From: CAZCWX01 sp964502465
Lineage (GTDB): Bacteria > Desulfobacterota > Binatia > Bin18
Assembly: GCA_964502465.1 (NCBI GenBank)
Contig: CAZCWX010000641.1
Coordinates: forward strand, 1 to 7,184
DNA length: 7,184 nt
Direction: 5' to 3'
Positions within the stretch are counted from its first letter, which is position 1, and the number at the start of each line of letters is the position of its first letter. A program made the translations under genes and the position numbers. The notes under the pieces are model-generated. The model had not been told where the DNA came from and did not search any database. It worked only from the letters and a program-made list of their open reading frames with translations. Of this stretch, positions 6,339-7,184 are shown piece after piece.

Positions 6339-6345
6339 CTAAAGA
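6320..6345. promoter_or_regulatory. Tandem near-identical 10-mers, possible regulator binding sites
   Basis: GTCTTAAAGA (6320-6329) and GTCCTAAAGA (6336-6345) match at nine of ten bases, with starts 16 bases apart. TCTTAAAGA in the first copy is itself a small palindrome (TCTT-A-AAGA). They flank the -10 region of the plus-strand promoter, where a repressor would block transcription. Binding by a MarR-type protein is inference from the neighbouring remnant. Confidence 0.4.
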
Positions 6346-6368
6346 CACTTTCTTACAGGATAACATAT

Positions 6369-6842
6369 ATGAACGTCGCCTGGGCGCAGATGTGGATCAA
6401 AACCTTCAGTGAAAGCGCAGACAAAGTTGTGGATCTCTATGCTGATCCTTTTTTGTTCGAAGATTTGTTACTTGGCCAACACATTACTGACAAAGAAGAA
6501 CTACGTCGTGCCTTCAAGGTCTTCGAGAATACCGAGCCCCCTGGCCCAGCAGGGACGAACGTCTTTGATGTACTGCGCTACACTGGCGATGCGCAGCACG
6601 GGGTGATTGAGTGGGAATGGCGTGGTCGGCATGTGGGCGAGTTTCTTGGCGTCCCGGCAGCGGGCAAAGAGACGGTCGTGCGCGGGATAACCTTCCACAC
6701 TTACGAGAATGGGAAGATTGTACGCGAAGCCACCTTTTGGGATGCGGTAACGGCGCTGCAACAGCTCGGCGCGCTCAAACCCACAGTGGAGTTTTGGAAA
6801 GTGTCTGGAAAGTCGTTGTCGCCGAACGGTCCGTCAGTGTAA
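6369..6842 (+). CDS. NTF2/SnoaL-like fold protein
   Basis: This 157-residue cytosolic protein fits the small cone-shaped NTF2-like fold, a group that includes SnoaL polyketide cyclases, ketosteroid isomerase and limonene-epoxide hydrolase. The N-terminal helix (WAQMWIKTFSESADKVVDLY) leads to a strand with ADPFLFED and then to the typical end GEFLGVPAAGKETVVRG, ITFHTYENGKIVREATFWD and the helix ALQQLG. Potential polar pocket residues include Asp26, Asp32 and several His, but I cannot assign a catalytic set. AGGA (6357-6360) is a modest ribosome-binding site eight bases before the ATG. The gene is first in an operon with a cytochrome P450 starting 31 bases after its stop, so it probably acts on the P450 substrate or product, for example as a cyclase or isomerase. 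No residues show which reaction. Confidence 0.82.
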   Translation: MNVAWAQMWIKTFSESADKVVDLYADPFLFEDLLLGQHITDKEELRRAFKVFENTEPPGPAGTNVFDVLRYTGDAQHGVIEWEWRGRHVGEFLGVPAAGKETVVRGITFHTYENGKIVREATFWDAVTALQQLGALKPTVEFWKVSGKSLSPNGPSV

Positions 6843-6873
6843 CGGCAGTGAAAATTGGTAAGGAGACCACACG

Positions 6874-7184
6874 ATGCACTACAATCCGCATCTGCCTGAA
6901 GTTCGAGCGAACCTCTACGCGCACTACGCCTATCTGCGCGAGCATGCGCCGGTCTATTGGATCGAATCACTCCAAGCCTGGGCCGTCAGTCGTTACGCGG
7001 ATGTCGTCTACGTGCTCAAGAATCCGCACTTGTTTTCCTCCTCCGCGTTCTTCGATCACCTGCTGGGAGAATTCAATCCGGTACCGGAAATCCCGTGGAT
7101 GATCACCAGCGATCCGCCGGCCCATACCCGACTGCGCAAGTTGGCGAACAAAGGATTTATGCCGAGCATGATCCGCAATCTCGC
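6874..7184 (+). CDS. Cytochrome P450, N-terminal 103 residues (runs off the window)
   Basis: From the ATG at 6874 the frame stays open to the window edge. The product is soluble, without a membrane anchor, as is usual for bacterial P450s. It shows the N-terminal pattern of the family: YAYLREHAPVYW (about 18-29), WAVSRYADVVYVLKNPHLFS (helix B region, 36-55), and the helix C motif SDPPAHTRLRKLANKGF (80-96), whose His and Arg contact the haem propionates. The I-helix and the haem-ligating Cys lie beyond the window. P450s hydroxylate or epoxidise hydrophobic substrates using O2 and reducing partners; no ferredoxin or reductase gene is visible here. AAGGAGA (6860-6866) lies seven bases before the ATG. 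It is co-oriented with, and 31 bases from, the NTF2-like gene. Its CYP family cannot be named from this part. Confidence 0.92.
   Translation, partial: MHYNPHLPEVRANLYAHYAYLREHAPVYWIESLQAWAVSRYADVVYVLKNPHLFSSSAFFDHLLGEFNPVPEIPWMITSDPPAHTRLRKLANKGFMPSMIRNL

Noticed and set aside
6611..7102. 163-codon plus-strand open frame spanning the NTF2-like and P450 genes
   Set aside because: It is out of frame with both recognised proteins and shows only Arg/Ser/Thr-rich shadow sequence.
1..7184. CRISPR array, tRNA, rRNA, insertion sequence or transposase
   Set aside because: No spaced repeats, cloverleaf-type sequence, rRNA motifs or transposase-like frames were seen on either strand.

Overview
The window looks like a chromosomal segment of an uncultured, moderately GC-rich, metabolically versatile soil- or sponge-type bacterium. 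Its gene content (CoA-dependent semialdehyde dehydrogenase, acyl-CoA dehydrogenase-fold enzyme, zinc alcohol dehydrogenase, epoxide hydrolase, amidohydrolase, NTF2-like protein, cytochrome P450) and its intergenic hairpin repeats recall Entotheonella/Tectomicrobia-, Binatia- or Rokubacteria-like genomes. That assignment rests on memory of gene content, not on a marker gene, and is weak.

Layout: 1-168 (+) is the 3' end of a methylmalonate-semialdehyde dehydrogenase gene. 195-1355 (-) is an acyl-CoA dehydrogenase-fold flavoprotein, convergent with it. 1356-1783 holds no intact gene: it contains a degenerate hairpin repeat and the decayed C-terminal end of a TPR-type ATPase/adenylate cyclase protein. 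1784-2174 (+) is a toxin-antitoxin-like pair in which the P-loop kinase has lost its middle while the small partner is intact. 2242-3339 (+) is a zinc alcohol dehydrogenase followed by a good intrinsic terminator and a second hairpin repeat. 3524-4693 (-) is an epoxide hydrolase and 4786-5979 (-) a metal-dependent amidohydrolase, probably co-transcribed in the order amidohydrolase then hydrolase. 5980-6368 holds a MarR-type regulator fragment and an AT-rich divergent promoter region. 6369-6842 (+) is an NTF2/SnoaL-like protein and 6874-7184 (+) the start of a cytochrome P450, forming a second operon that runs off the window.

How the parts may work together (inference): the divergent block 3524-7184 puts a P450, an NTF2/SnoaL-like protein, an amidohydrolase and an epoxide hydrolase around one shared promoter region. 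This would suit oxidation of a hydrophobic or cyclic substrate, epoxide opening and hydrolytic cleavage. The alcohol dehydrogenase, acyl-CoA dehydrogenase-like enzyme and methylmalonate-semialdehyde dehydrogenase could feed products towards acyl-CoA and propionyl-CoA. The substrate cannot be read from the sequence. The rest of the window shows gene decay: three broken genes (ATPase/cyclase tail, zeta-like kinase, MarR tail) lie in the gaps between intact catabolic genes.
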